Positions 17,351 through 26,833 are shown, numbered from the stretch's first letter. The stretch is DNA of 64,000 bases from Hellea sp039977295 (GCA_039977295.1 JBDWDN010000009.1:666624-730623); one strand, 5' to 3'. Notes: generated by a model not told the origin, from the letters alone. Numbers and translations: made by a program.

Positions 17351-18748
17351 ATGGCGACTCAAATTTCAGCGGATTATCTTATCATTGGCACCGGCGCCAT
17401 GGGCATGGCTTTTGCCGATACTTTACTTACTGAATCCGGTGCCACTATTATTATGGTTGATAGATTTGCAAAACCTGGCGGGCATTGGAATGTCGCTTAT
17501 CCGTTTGTGACGCTGCATCAACCTTCAACCTTTTACGGTGTCAGTTCACGAGAGCTTAGCCAAGGCTTGAAAGACCAAGTCGGCTTGAATAAAGGCTTAA
17601 ATGACCTCGCATCAGGTCAAGATGTTCTGCGTTATTATGACGACGTGATGCGGCATCAGTTTCTGCCGTCTGGCCGCCTAGAGTATTTCCCAATGTGTAA
17701 TTATGAAGGGGATGGAAAATTTAATAACAAGCTTAGCGGCGAAGGTTTCGAAGTCACCTATAAAAAGCTTGTCGATTGCACTTACCTAAAAACAACTGTG
17801 CCCTCGACCCACACCCCTAATTTTGAAATCGCTGACGGTGTCACCTTTATGCCGCTTAACGACCTCCCAAAGCTTACCCAACCTGCCGACATGTTTAATG
17901 TCATTGGCGGGGGCAAGACCGGTATTGATGCCTTGCTATGGCTACTAGAAATGGGCGTTCACCCCCATAAGATACAATGGGTTGTATCGCGCGACGCCTG
18001 GCTGCTGGACCGCGAAAATACACAGCCGACGGCGGAATTTTTTGGCTCAACAATGGGGGCTCAAGCCGCGCAGTTCGAGTCCATTGCCAATGCAACATCC
18101 GTCGAAGATATGTTCGATAGGCTAGAAGAGTCGGGATATTTCGTACGTATTGATAAAAACACGCGCCCGCAAATGTTCCACGGCGCGACGATCAGCCAAG
18201 CCGAATTAACGGCGCTGCGTCAATTAAAAAATGTTGTCCGCTTAGGCCGCGTCACAAAAATAGACCCAAACCTCATGACCCTAGAACAAGGGACGGCCCC
18301 GACGACGCCTGGCACGGTACATATTGATTGTTCTGCGAGCGCCTTAAAGGCAGACCTGCCGCCAACTCTTATTTTTACGGACAATGTCATTACCCCGCAA
18401 ATGGTGCGCTCCTATCAACCTATTTTTAGTGCCAGCCTCATCGCGCATATCGAAGCGACTTATCCCGATGACAACGGCGCTAAAAATAATATGTGCGGCG
18501 TCGTGCCTTTGCCCAATGCGGATATTGATTATATGCGCATGACGGCGGCCTTTATGATGAACCAGTATAAATGGAGCCAAGATCCAGAAATTAGAAATTG
18601 GCTGCTGACCAACCGATTAGACGGGTTTTCAAAAATGGTCTCGGAAGTTGGCGAAGACGAAACAGAGAAGCTCGCCATTCTGAAGCGCCTGCGTAAGAAT
18701 GCAATGCCGGCTATGGCCAAACTGCAGCAATTCTTAGCTGAGGTTTAA
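17351..18748 (+). CDS. FAD/NAD(P)-dependent oxidoreductase
   Basis: Residues 9–18 (YLIIGTGAMG) are an FAD-binding Rossmann motif, followed by MVDRFAKPGGHWN as in flavin monooxygenase-like enzymes. A second dinucleotide motif, FNVIGGGKTGIDALLWLL, near 182–199 should bind NAD(P)H. At 465 residues it is a complete two-dinucleotide flavoprotein. There is no signal peptide, so it is probably cytoplasmic. The substrate cannot be read from the sequence. The 3' end overlaps the convergent DUF2161 gene by 4 bases, and the divergent neighbour is the histidine kinase. Confidence 0.75.
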   Translation: MATQISADYLIIGTGAMGMAFADTLLTESGATIIMVDRFAKPGGHWNVAYPFVTLHQPSTFYGVSSRELSQGLKDQVGLNKGLNDLASGQDVLRYYDDVMRHQFLPSGRLEYFPMCNYEGDGKFNNKLSGEGFEVTYKKLVDCTYLKTTVPSTHTPNFEIADGVTFMPLNDLPKLTQPADMFNVIGGGKTGIDALLWLLEMGVHPHKIQWVVSRDAWLLDRENTQPTAEFFGSTMGAQAAQFESIANATSVEDMFDRLEESGYFVRIDKNTRPQMFHGATISQAELTALRQLKNVVRLGRVTKIDPNLMTLEQGTAPTTPGTVHIDCSASALKADLPPTLIFTDNVITPQMVRSYQPIFSASLIAHIEATYPDDNGAKNNMCGVVPLPNADIDYMRMTAAFMMNQYKWSQDPEIRNWLLTNRLDGFSKMVSEVGEDETEKLAILKRLRKNAMPAMAKLQQFLAEV

Positions 18749-19446
18749 CCCATCATAGATTTTACAGTCTCTTCATGCTCATCCAGAGCTTTAGCGCCTT
18801 CGGGCGTGAGGCCGTAAACACCGCGATCAATTTTCTCAAACCAGCCATAATGATTAGACGCCATAAGGGTCGTCGCTTTCTCAAACCCTGCCATTTTGGC
18901 AACGTAAGATCCTTTGCAGGCGCCCTCATCATGCAGGACTTTGGCGCAGCGCAGCGCGCCCTGCCGGTAAGACGTCATCATCCCGGCAGAGGTCATACCG
19001 CCCTCATTCGGGTCCCCATGACGCCGCTCAAACTCAGAAAGCAGCTTTAGCTTTTTCTTTTTAATCTTACGCGGGACAAAAGGCCCGGGCTCGCAATGGA
19101 CAACAACTTTACCATCAGAAATTCGAACAGTGATGAGGCCAATGCCCAAACGGCGACAGAGCATTTTATTACGGCGAATAGCGACCAGAGCCGGTTTGCC
19201 TGTTTTACGCGGGACAGCAATGTAAACCTGATCAGACATAGACTGGCGGTTAATCGCTTGATGAAATAGGGATAGCGTAAAACCCGTCTTAAGCTCAACA
19301 ATAACAGGCTCGCTGCCTTCCGGAGCACCGATAGGCATAGCCACCAAATCAGCTGCCCCGACTTCGCCCTTAACTTCATAGCCGCGTTCAGTGAAATAGG
19401 CTTTCACGGGCGCATAGAGCTGGGTTTCTTTTATCTGGGGAGCAAT
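18745..19446 (-). CDS. DUF2161 family protein with PD-(D/E)XK nuclease-like fold
   Basis: The sequence GEVGAADLVAM...PVIVELKTGF has the Asp and E-x-K pattern of a PD-(D/E)XK site and fits DUF2161. The rest contains FHQAINRQSMSDQVYIAVPR and a C-terminal winged-helix-like stretch. The first standard start is GTG at 19407, but family members as I remember them begin around ETDLYAPVK, and here the matching KETQLYAPV lies upstream of that GTG in an open frame. The only well-placed initiation signal is TTGGAG followed 8 bases later by ATT at 19446, giving MAPQIKETQLYAP. I therefore propose an ATT start; if wrong, the gene begins at 19407. Nuclease or phosphodiesterase activity is inferred only from the fold. 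Confidence 0.72.
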   Translation of the reverse strand: MAPQIKETQLYAPVKAYFTERGYEVKGEVGAADLVAMPIGAPEGSEPVIVELKTGFTLSLFHQAINRQSMSDQVYIAVPRKTGKPALVAIRRNKMLCRRLGIGLITVRISDGKVVVHCEPGPFVPRKIKKKKLKLLSEFERRHGDPNEGGMTSAGMMTSYRQGALRCAKVLHDEGACKGSYVAKMAGFEKATTLMASNHYGWFEKIDRGVYGLTPEGAKALDEHEETVKSMMG

Positions 19447-19463
19447 GTTTATATCTCCAATTA

Positions 19464-19964
19464 TTACTCTGGAAAAACGAAATCAAATATTTTTTCGACC
19501 GCATCCTCACTTGCACAAACGCTATACTTAAACTTCCGACAATGGCACTTCATTGAAGAATCGTGAAAACCGAAAACAAGTTCAATTCCGGTATTATCTG
19601 GCAAATCTTTTGTCCAAACGTTTCCATAATCGAAAGGTGCAAAGACGCATTGATGATCATAGCCACCTACATTCGATTTATGTTGAAAATCGTAAACATC
19701 TTCGATGAAAAAACAGGCGGAGATATCTGCATCATTATTTTGAGAAATTAGATAAAAGGTTATTCCTACCTTATGTTCGTCGGCAACGAAAATGGGGGCG
19801 GGCGCCCCCATACCCATTTTATCTTTGTCATCGAGAACGACTTTATACTCTTCTAACTGCGACCCCATAGCATGGTTAGCAATGTGTTCTTCAGATAAGT
19901 TCTGCAAAAAAGTCTCAACAATCCGTTTTTCTTCAGGACCTAACTTATCCATCTCAGAAGCCAT
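19464..19964 (-). CDS. Uncharacterised protein of 166 residues
   Basis: I do not recognise this protein. It is acidic, with a helical N-terminus (MDKLGPEEKRIVETFLQNLS) and a strand-rich C-terminal half containing CHCRKFKYSVC. There is no signal peptide. I use the ATG at 19964; the longer frame back to 20111 runs into the rpoD coding sequence. It lies 22 bases downstream of rpoD on the same strand and may be read through from it. Base composition is A+T-richer than rpoD, so it may be a later insertion between rpoD and the DUF2161 gene. Confidence 0.6.
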   Translation of the reverse strand: MASEMDKLGPEEKRIVETFLQNLSEEHIANHAMGSQLEEYKVVLDDKDKMGMGAPAPIFVADEHKVGITFYLISQNNDADISACFFIEDVYDFQHKSNVGGYDHQCVFAPFDYGNVWTKDLPDNTGIELVFGFHDSSMKCHCRKFKYSVCASEDAVEKIFDFVFPE

Positions 19965-19986
19965 AATATCGGAAGGTGAAGAATAT

Positions 19987-22104
19987 CTACTGATCCAAGA
20001 AGCTCCGCAGCTTACGAGATCGAGATGGATGCTTGAGCTTGCGCAAAGCTTTCGCTTCAATCTGGCGAATACGTTCACGTGTGACTGAGAACTGCTGACC
20101 CACTTCTTCAAGTGTATGGTCTGTGTTCATGCCGATACCAAAGCGCATGCGCAGAACACGTTCTTCGCGCGGCGTGAGCGATGCTAGCACGCGTGTTGTT
20201 GTCTCGCGCAGGTTCGACTGAATAGCCGCATCAATTGGCAGGATCGCATTGCTGTCCTCGATGAAGTCACCAAGCTGGCTGTCTTCTTCATCACCAATAG
20301 GTGTCTCGAGCGAAATTGGCTCTTTAGCAATTTTCATGACCTTACGCACTTTTTCAAGCGGCATGGAGAGTTTCGCAGAGAGTTCTTCGGGTGTTGGTTC
20401 ACGGCCAATTTCATGGAGAATTTGACGCGATGTGCGAACGATTTTGTTGATTGTCTCAATCATATGCACCGGAATACGGATAGTGCGGGCTTGGTCTGCG
20501 ATAGAGCGCGTAATAGCCTGACGGATCCACCATGTCGCATAAGTCGAGAATTTATAGCCCCGGCGATATTCAAACTTGTCAACCGCTTTCATCAGGCCGA
20601 TATTACCTTCTTGAATGAGGTCGAGAAATTGAAGGCCGCGATTTGTGTATTTCTTAGCAATCGAAATCACGAGGCGTAAGTTAGCTTCGACCATTTCTTT
20701 CTTGGCCTGGCGCGCTTCACGCTCACCTTTTTGCACCGTCTGAACAATGCGGCGGAATTCATCGACAGGCACCCCTGTCTCTTGGGCAAGGTCGCCAATT
20801 TCCGCGCGAATTTTTTCGATAGAAATTTTCTCACGTTTCGCGAAGCGGTCCCAAGCTTCTGACGTTTCCGCCATATCTTCAAGCCATGTCGGATTAAGCT
20901 CTGAACCAAGATAACTGTGAAGGAACTCAACGCGCGGGACCCCGTTACCATCAGCCAGGCGCATGAGGCGGCCTTCGAGGCTGATAAAGCGCTTATTAAT
21001 AGCGTAAAGCTGATCAATCAGCGCATCAATACGCGCATTGTTAAGTTGTAGTGATTTGATCTCTTCAATGATCTCAGTCTGGATTTGGTCATATTCTTCA
21101 GCTTGCGGCTTGCGTAATTTCTTGCCCGACAAGCGCGCGCGAATAAGCATTTGCTGTAGCTTTTGGAACCGACCAAAATCTTGCGAAATCCGGTCCAGCT
21201 TGGCCATGATTTCTTCGCGAAGCGCGGCTTCCATATTAGCCATGGAGAGGTTGGTTTTATCTTCTTCCTCATCCTCATCATCATCGATAGGCTTTTCGCC
21301 CTCTTTATAATCGCGGTTAATTTCGATCTTGGTTTTACCATTATCGAATTTCTGGTTGAGATCTTCCTCAGTCGCTTCAAGCTCACCTTTTTCGATCTTC
21401 TCGCGGCGGACAGCGGCTTGAGATCTGTCTTCCTGAATATTACCGATGGCGCGGTTATAGGTCGTGTCCAAATCGATGATATCACGCAGAAGGATACGGC
21501 CTTCTTCGAGTTCTTCGCGCCAGACCATAATCGCTTCAAATGTCAGGGCAGATTCGCATAGCCCTTTGATCATCGTGTCGCGGCCAGCCTCGATACGCTT
21601 GGCAATCGCAATCTCGCCTTCGCGTGAGAGCAGTTCAACAACGCCCATTTCGCGTAGATACATGCGAACCGGGTCGTCAGTGCGGTCAAGCTCTTCTTTG
21701 GAGTTTCCGCCTTTAACAGCCGTCGTCGTTGTGCGGGCAAGCGTTTTAGAGCCGAGTGTTTCTTCTTCGACTTCTTCAATAACCGAGATGCCTAGGTCAG
21801 AGAGCTGCGCCAGCGCAACTTCGATATCATCTGCGGAGATACCTTCGATTTTGATGTGCTTGCCGAGTTCCTCTGTGGTGAGCAATCCAGACTTACGCGC
21901 AATCGCGAGCATGCGCATCGTATCGGTATGTGTGAGGTCAAGCTTATGGGTTAAAACGCGCGGTTTAGCGGCCTCGGCTTCGAGTATGGCTAAGGCTTTT
22001 TCAGCTTCAGCAAGCTCTTCGGCTTTCTGCTTGGCTGTTTTGCGTTTAACGGGTTTCTTGGCGGCGGTCTTTTTCGCAGTCGTCTTCGTGGCGGCTTTTG
22101 CCAT
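19987..22104 (-). CDS. rpoD: RNA polymerase primary sigma factor
   Basis: The 705-residue protein has all sigma-70 regions: a Lys/Ala-rich N-terminus, region 1.1, DPVRMYLREMG (region 1.2), a long acidic non-conserved insert, NLRLVISIAKKY and LQFLDLIQEGNIGLMKAVDKF (region 2), YATWWIRQAITRSI (2.4), region 3, and VTRERIRQIEAKALRKLKHP (4.2). This is the housekeeping sigma factor. It follows dnaG on the same strand with a 117-base gap holding a hairpin, as in the macromolecular-synthesis gene order of many bacteria. A GGAG lies about 10 bases before the start. Confidence 0.97.
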   Translation of the reverse strand: MAKAATKTTAKKTAAKKPVKRKTAKQKAEELAEAEKALAILEAEAAKPRVLTHKLDLTHTDTMRMLAIARKSGLLTTEELGKHIKIEGISADDIEVALAQLSDLGISVIEEVEEETLGSKTLARTTTTAVKGGNSKEELDRTDDPVRMYLREMGVVELLSREGEIAIAKRIEAGRDTMIKGLCESALTFEAIMVWREELEEGRILLRDIIDLDTTYNRAIGNIQEDRSQAAVRREKIEKGELEATEEDLNQKFDNGKTKIEINRDYKEGEKPIDDDEDEEEDKTNLSMANMEAALREEIMAKLDRISQDFGRFQKLQQMLIRARLSGKKLRKPQAEEYDQIQTEIIEEIKSLQLNNARIDALIDQLYAINKRFISLEGRLMRLADGNGVPRVEFLHSYLGSELNPTWLEDMAETSEAWDRFAKREKISIEKIRAEIGDLAQETGVPVDEFRRIVQTVQKGEREARQAKKEMVEANLRLVISIAKKYTNRGLQFLDLIQEGNIGLMKAVDKFEYRRGYKFSTYATWWIRQAITRSIADQARTIRIPVHMIETINKIVRTSRQILHEIGREPTPEELSAKLSMPLEKVRKVMKIAKEPISLETPIGDEEDSQLGDFIEDSNAILPIDAAIQSNLRETTTRVLASLTPREERVLRMRFGIGMNTDHTLEEVGQQFSVTRERIRQIEAKALRKLKHPSRSRKLRSFLDQ

Positions 22105-22174
22105 ATTATATTACTCCGGCTAAAGGATAGAGCTAAGCCCAACCCCTTAAAAATACGTTTAGCCCGCCGCTCCA

Positions 22175-22200
22175 GCGAAAAATTTCATAGAAATTTTCGC
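22175..22200. other. Hairpin between dnaG and rpoD
   Basis: GCGAAAAATTTC and GAAATTTTCGC pair over 11 bases with one bulged A and a 3-base loop. Neither strand shows a U tract, so a processing or stabilising hairpin between dnaG and rpoD is more likely than a terminator. Confidence 0.45.
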
Positions 22201-22221
22201 AGGCACGGAAGGCCGTAAAAA

Positions 22222-24045
22222 CTACTCTCGGTCCCCTTTCGAGGCCCGCATGCGGCGCTTTAGGGCGTCGCTATTATCATTGCGGATGGCATCTGCCATC
22301 AAAGATCTGGCTTCATCGCTGCCGTCGCCAGTCTGGTCCTGCCCGTTCAGGCTGTCGGCCTCTTTCATCCAGAGCGCCGCGCGTAAGTCCAGTTCTGCGT
22401 CCGTGCCGCCCATGGCCGCCCTGATCAACAGACGGTCGCGAGCATAATCGCGGTGAAGTGTTTCCAACCCTTCAGACGCTATATGGGTATTAAGCGCGGA
22501 CTTTTCAACAGTTTTTGTTACCCGCCAATAAGAGAGTAGAGCGCGCTGCATTTGCACGGCTTGTGGGGAGCTAAATTGCATCTCAAAAAGGGCCTCATCG
22601 ACATGACTCAAAAGCTCCGGCCACTCCAAAATCGCGCCGATTAAGCGCTTTTCTCGGGCGGCCTCTATCGCGCCCGATTGCATGGTAGCCTTTAGAGCCG
22701 GCGAGGCCTTGCGATTAACCGTCTTATTATTCCAGCTTCCGCCGCTATATTGCTTTTTCTGACGTCCAAATTCCGCGTCAAAGCGGTGGAGCAAAGCTGT
22801 TTGGTATTGGGCGCGAACATCGTCATGCTGAATCTCTTTCAGCGCCGCAAATATACGGGACTTCAGTCCCGCTTTGGCTTCGGGCGAATTAAGAGGTTCG
22901 GCCTGCACTTCGCGCTCCCAGAGCATATCGACCAAAGAAATAGCGCGGTTAAGCACTTCTTCCATCGCGCCCCGGCCTTTGGCTTTGATAAGATCATCAG
23001 GGTCCTGCCCGTCTGGCAACATAGCGAAGCGCAGCGTCTGCCCCGGGCGGACTAGCGGCAAAGCGCGCTCGACAGATCTAAATGCCGCGCGCTGCCCGGC
23101 CTTATCCCCGTCAAAGCAGAGTATCGGCTCAGGGCCTGATCGCCATAACAGCTCAAGCTGATCTTCTGTCAAAGCCGTGCCCATCGGCGCAACGGCATGC
23201 TCAAACCCAGCGCGGGACAAGGCAATGACGTCCATATAACCTTCCGCGACAATCATACCTCTTGCGCCGTTTTGCGGATTAGAAATCGCTTTGCGGGCGC
23301 GGTGATAATTATAAAGCAGCTGCCCTTTTTGAAAAATCGGTGTCTCGGGCGAGTTCAAATATTTAGCTTTAGCGCCCTTTTCCATCGCCCTGCCGCCAAA
23401 AGCCACTAAGCGGCCACGTGTATCATGGATGGGAAACATGATACGGTCTCGAAACCGGTCCCACGGCTCGCGCCCCTTATCTTCGGGTTCAATAATCAAT
23501 CCCGCTTCTATAAGCATTTTGGGAGACGCGCCTTGCTGCATAAGCTCATCCTTTAACGCAGAGAAATGATTGGCCGCAAAGCCCAATCCAAAGTTCTCAG
23601 CCGCCGTTTTCGACAAGCCGCGCCCTTTTAAATAGTCTCGCGCGCTTGACCCCACGTCGCGATATAAAGATTTTTCAAAGAAAACTTGCGCCTGCTCCAT
23701 CCAGCTAATGGTTTTTTTGTTCCGCGCGGCTCGCTCTTCAGCCCTGGGGTCGGCTTTGGGCATTTCTACGCCTGCCATTTCAGCAAGGCGCTCCACGGCT
23801 TCGGGAAAAGACAAGCCTTCAACTTCCATGAAAAAAGAAATTGCGTCGCCATGTTTGCCGCTAGAGAAGCAGTGGTAAAAACCTTTCTCATCATTGACGA
23901 AAAAGCTGGGTGTTTTTTCATTGGTGAAGGGCGAAAGGCCTGCAAATTCGCGGCCCTGACGCTTTAATTTCACATGACGGCCCACCACGTCCGAAACCCG
24001 AACGCGTGTTTTAATCTCATCCATGAAATTTTCGCCAAATCGCAT
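22222..24045 (-). CDS. dnaG: DNA primase
   Basis: The 607-residue protein has the DnaG layout: N-terminal zinc-ribbon region, catalytic core with TOPRIM motifs (IVAEGYMDVIAL, LCFDGDKAGQRAA), and a C-terminal helicase-binding domain. It makes RNA primers at the replication fork. In the zinc region GLSPFTNEKTPSFFV...YHCFSSGKHGD, the expected Cys/His/Cys/Cys are Ser38, Thr41, Cys59 and Ser62, so three of four zinc ligands are missing. I recall similar losses in other alphaproteobacterial primases. Upstream of rpoD and divergent from clpB. Confidence 0.96.
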   Translation of the reverse strand: MRFGENFMDEIKTRVRVSDVVGRHVKLKRQGREFAGLSPFTNEKTPSFFVNDEKGFYHCFSSGKHGDAISFFMEVEGLSFPEAVERLAEMAGVEMPKADPRAEERAARNKKTISWMEQAQVFFEKSLYRDVGSSARDYLKGRGLSKTAAENFGLGFAANHFSALKDELMQQGASPKMLIEAGLIIEPEDKGREPWDRFRDRIMFPIHDTRGRLVAFGGRAMEKGAKAKYLNSPETPIFQKGQLLYNYHRARKAISNPQNGARGMIVAEGYMDVIALSRAGFEHAVAPMGTALTEDQLELLWRSGPEPILCFDGDKAGQRAAFRSVERALPLVRPGQTLRFAMLPDGQDPDDLIKAKGRGAMEEVLNRAISLVDMLWEREVQAEPLNSPEAKAGLKSRIFAALKEIQHDDVRAQYQTALLHRFDAEFGRQKKQYSGGSWNNKTVNRKASPALKATMQSGAIEAAREKRLIGAILEWPELLSHVDEALFEMQFSSPQAVQMQRALLSYWRVTKTVEKSALNTHIASEGLETLHRDYARDRLLIRAAMGGTDAELDLRAALWMKEADSLNGQDQTGDGSDEARSLMADAIRNDNSDALKRRMRASKGDRE

Positions 24046-24152
24046 ATGCTCTATCTAGGCGCATTAAGCACGATTAGCGAGTCGCAGCTGTGGATAAAGT
24101 GTCAGTCCTAAGCTTAGGCAGTGGGTCCCTTGCATCAGAAAAATAAGTTCAT

Positions 24153-24167
24153 ACTTGAAAATCAAGT
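24153..24167. promoter_or_regulatory. Palindrome in the dnaG–clpB divergent promoter region
   Basis: ACTTGAAAATCAAGT is a 6-bp inverted repeat with a 3-base spacer, 41 bases before the clpB ATG. CTTGAAA inside it resembles a heat-shock sigma-32 -35 box, but the nearest -10-like GCGCAT is too far away. Confidence 0.35.
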
Positions 24168-24208
24168 AAGCGCAGTCTGGCGCATTAAAAAATTAGGAGA
24201 CTGATATC

Positions 24209-26788
24209 ATGGATATTCAATCTTACACACAACGCGCGCGCAGCGTTATTCAAAGCGCGCAATCTGAGGCGGTCACACGCGACCATCAACAACTCACATC
24301 CCTGCATATTATGGCGGGGTTAGCTGCGGAAGATGGCGGCTTGCCCGTAAAACTGATGCAAATGGCGGGCGCCAACATATCTGTTCTTGACGGGGCGCTC
24401 GAAACCGCTCTGGGGAAACTGCCCAGAGTCGAAGGCGGTTCAGGCCTATCGCTTTCAACGGCTGCCGCCAAGACATTCGCGAATGCTGAAAAAGCTGCCA
24501 AGAAAGCGGGCGATGCCTTTGTGACGACGGAGCGCCTCTTACTCGCCGCTGTTCTAAGCGCAGATAAAGAGCTGAAAGCGGTTTTAGGAAAAATCGGCTT
24601 AGACACTGCACGGTTGACAGAGGCCATAAAATCCGTGCGCAGCGAAGGTCCCGTCACCTCTGACGCCGCCGAAGATCAATATGAAGCCCTCACCAAATAT
24701 GCCCGTGATCTGACGGAAGCCGCGCGCGAAGGTAAGCTTGACCCTGTGATTGGGCGGGATGAAGAAATCCGCCGCACAATGCAAGTGCTCTCCCGGCGCT
24801 CCAAAAACAATCCTCTACTAATCGGTGAGCCCGGCGTTGGCAAAACCGCCATCGCTGAGGGTCTGGCGAACCGTATCGTCTCAGGTGATGTGCCCGAATC
24901 CATTAAGGATAAACGCCTTCTAGCGCTGGATATGGGCGCCCTGATTGCCGGCGCAAAATATCGGGGTGAGTTTGAAGAACGGCTCAAAGCCGTGCTCAAA
25001 GAAGTCGAAGCCGCCAATGGCAATATCATTCTCTTCATTGACGAAATTCACACACTTGTCGGCGCAGGCAAGGGCGGCGGCGCAATGGACGCCGCAAACC
25101 TGCTCAAACCCGCCCTTGCCCGCGGTGAACTTCACTGTGTGGGCGCGACAACGCTAGATGAATATCGAAAGTATTTGGAAAAAGACGCAGCCTTAGCCCG
25201 CCGTTTTCTGACAGTTTTCATAACGGAGCCCACAGTTGAAGACACGGTTTCAATCTTGCGCGGCCTGAAAGAAAAATATGAAGTCCATCACGGCATTCGC
25301 ATATCAGACGGCGCAATTGTGGCGGCGGCGCAACTGTCCAACCGCTATATTACGGACCGTTTTCTGCCTGACAAAGCCATTGACCTGATGGATGAGGCAG
25401 CCTCGCGCTTGCGTATGCAAGTAGATAGTAAACCCGAAGCGCTGGACGAAATTGACCGCCGCTTGGTGCAGTTAAAAATCGAAGTCGAAGCGCTTAAAAA
25501 AGAAAAGGACAAAGCCTCCAAGGATCGCCTTATAAAGCGTAAAGCCGAGATTGAAGAGCTTGAAGGACAATCATCAGAGATGACCTCTGAATGGCAGGCC
25601 GAGAAAGCTAAACTTGCTGGCGCGACAGACGTCAAAGAAAAGCTCGAACAGGCGCGCTTTGAACTACAAGACGCAGTGCGGCGCGGCGATTATGCTTTGG
25701 CGGGCAAGCTTCAACATGAGGATATTCCAGCCATGGAAGAGCAGATGGAAAAGCTTGAAGAGGTCAATGATGACGACGCCTCATCATTAGCTTCCGAGAC
25801 TGTGACCTCTGAGATTATCGCAGCAGTGGTCTCGCGCTGGACCGGAATTCCCGTGGAGAAAATGCTCGAAGGCGAGCGTGAGAAGTTGCTGTCTATGGAA
25901 GAGGTTTTGAGCGCCCGCGTTGTCGGTCAAGACAAGGCCGTCGCGGCTGTTTCTGACGCCGTGCGCCGCGCCCGCGCAGGTTTGCGGGATCCCGCGCGGC
26001 CCATCGGCTCATTTATGTTTCTCGGCCCAACAGGCGTAGGTAAAACTGAACTTACCAAAGCCCTTGCGAATTTCATGTTTGATGATGACAGCGCTATTAC
26101 GCGCATGGATATGTCAGAATATATGGAGAAGCATTCCGTCGCTCGCCTAATCGGCGCGCCTCCTGGATATGTCGGTTATGAAGAAGGCGGCGCCTTGACC
26201 GAAGCTATTCGCCGCCGTCCCTATCAAGTCGTGCTTTTTGACGAAATTGAAAAGGCCCACCCCGATGTATTTAACGTTTTACTGCAAGTGCTTGATGATG
26301 GACGCCTAACAGATGGGCAAGGGCGAACCGTAGATTTCCGAAATACACTCATCATTATGACGTCAAATATAGGCGCGCAGCACCTGCTTAACCTTGCAGA
26401 TGGTGATAATGTGAATGCGGCTAAAATCGGCGTGATGGCAGAGGTTACCGCCCATTTCCGGCCAGAGTTTTTAAACCGCCTTGACGAAATTTTGCTTTTT
26501 GAACGGCTCAAGCCAGAGCATATGGGCGCGATTGTCGATATTCAGATGAAGCGCCTGCAAGGCTGGCTCAAAGATAAGCAGATTATCTTGGAACTAACTG
26601 AAGCCGCTCGCAAATGGATTGGCGAACAAGGCTATGATCCGTCCTACGGCGCGCGACCCTTAAAGCGTGTCATTCAAAAATCTGTTCAAGATGAACTCGC
26701 CCGCGAAATATTGGCCGGCCGCGTTCAAGACGGGCAACATATCAGGGTTGATAATGAGAAGGGTAAAATAAAGCTAACCGCCAATTAG
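24209..26788 (+). CDS. clpB: ATP-dependent disaggregase ClpB
   Basis: The 859-residue protein has the full ClpB order: N-terminal Clp repeat domain (1–145), first AAA+ module with Walker A GEPGVGKTA, the coiled-coil middle domain (about 400–520) that marks ClpB rather than ClpA/ClpC, and second AAA+ module with GPTGVGKTE and a C-terminal small domain. It rescues aggregated proteins with DnaK. TAGGAG sits before the ATG. It is divergent from dnaG. Two hairpins lie after the stop, between it and the convergent yqeY-like gene. Confidence 0.97.
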   Translation: MDIQSYTQRARSVIQSAQSEAVTRDHQQLTSLHIMAGLAAEDGGLPVKLMQMAGANISVLDGALETALGKLPRVEGGSGLSLSTAAAKTFANAEKAAKKAGDAFVTTERLLLAAVLSADKELKAVLGKIGLDTARLTEAIKSVRSEGPVTSDAAEDQYEALTKYARDLTEAAREGKLDPVIGRDEEIRRTMQVLSRRSKNNPLLIGEPGVGKTAIAEGLANRIVSGDVPESIKDKRLLALDMGALIAGAKYRGEFEERLKAVLKEVEAANGNIILFIDEIHTLVGAGKGGGAMDAANLLKPALARGELHCVGATTLDEYRKYLEKDAALARRFLTVFITEPTVEDTVSILRGLKEKYEVHHGIRISDGAIVAAAQLSNRYITDRFLPDKAIDLMDEAASRLRMQVDSKPEALDEIDRRLVQLKIEVEALKKEKDKASKDRLIKRKAEIEELEGQSSEMTSEWQAEKAKLAGATDVKEKLEQARFELQDAVRRGDYALAGKLQHEDIPAMEEQMEKLEEVNDDDASSLASETVTSEIIAAVVSRWTGIPVEKMLEGEREKLLSMEEVLSARVVGQDKAVAAVSDAVRRARAGLRDPARPIGSFMFLGPTGVGKTELTKALANFMFDDDSAITRMDMSEYMEKHSVARLIGAPPGYVGYEEGGALTEAIRRRPYQVVLFDEIEKAHPDVFNVLLQVLDDGRLTDGQGRTVDFRNTLIIMTSNIGAQHLLNLADGDNVNAAKIGVMAEVTAHFRPEFLNRLDEILLFERLKPEHMGAIVDIQMKRLQGWLKDKQIILELTEAARKWIGEQGYDPSYGARPLKRVIQKSVQDELAREILAGRVQDGQHIRVDNEKGKIKLTAN

Positions 26789-26795
26789 CGGTTAG
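26766..26795 (-). terminator. Intrinsic terminator for the yqeY-like gene
   Basis: CTAACCGC (26774–26781) and GCGGTTAG (26788–26795) form an 8-bp stem with a 6-base loop. Read on the minus strand the stem is followed by CTTTATTTT, so it should stop transcription from the yqeY-like gene. It overlaps the last codons of clpB. Confidence 0.7.
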
Positions 26796-26804
26796 AAAAT
26801 TGCC

Positions 26805-26833
26805 CTAGGGTCTGAATTCGGTTCAGGCCCTAG
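26805..26833. terminator. Second hairpin between clpB and the yqeY-like gene
   Basis: CTAGGGTCTGAA and TTCAGGCCCTAG pair over 12 bases (one U·G) around loop TTCGG. There is no clear U tract, but the position between convergent genes fits a transcript end for clpB. Confidence 0.5.

Noticed and set aside
19987..20111. Longer version of the unknown protein at 19464 starting at 20111
   Set aside because: It would lie in another frame across the conserved 3' end of rpoD.
21163..22123. Long plus-strand reading frames opposite rpoD
   Set aside because: They are antisense shadows of the sigma factor gene with low-complexity Ser/Arg-rich translation.
24154..24187. Heat-shock sigma-32 promoter for clpB
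   Set aside because: CTTGAAA is present but the only -10-like GCGCAT is about 20 bases away, too far for the usual spacing; kept only as a palindrome.
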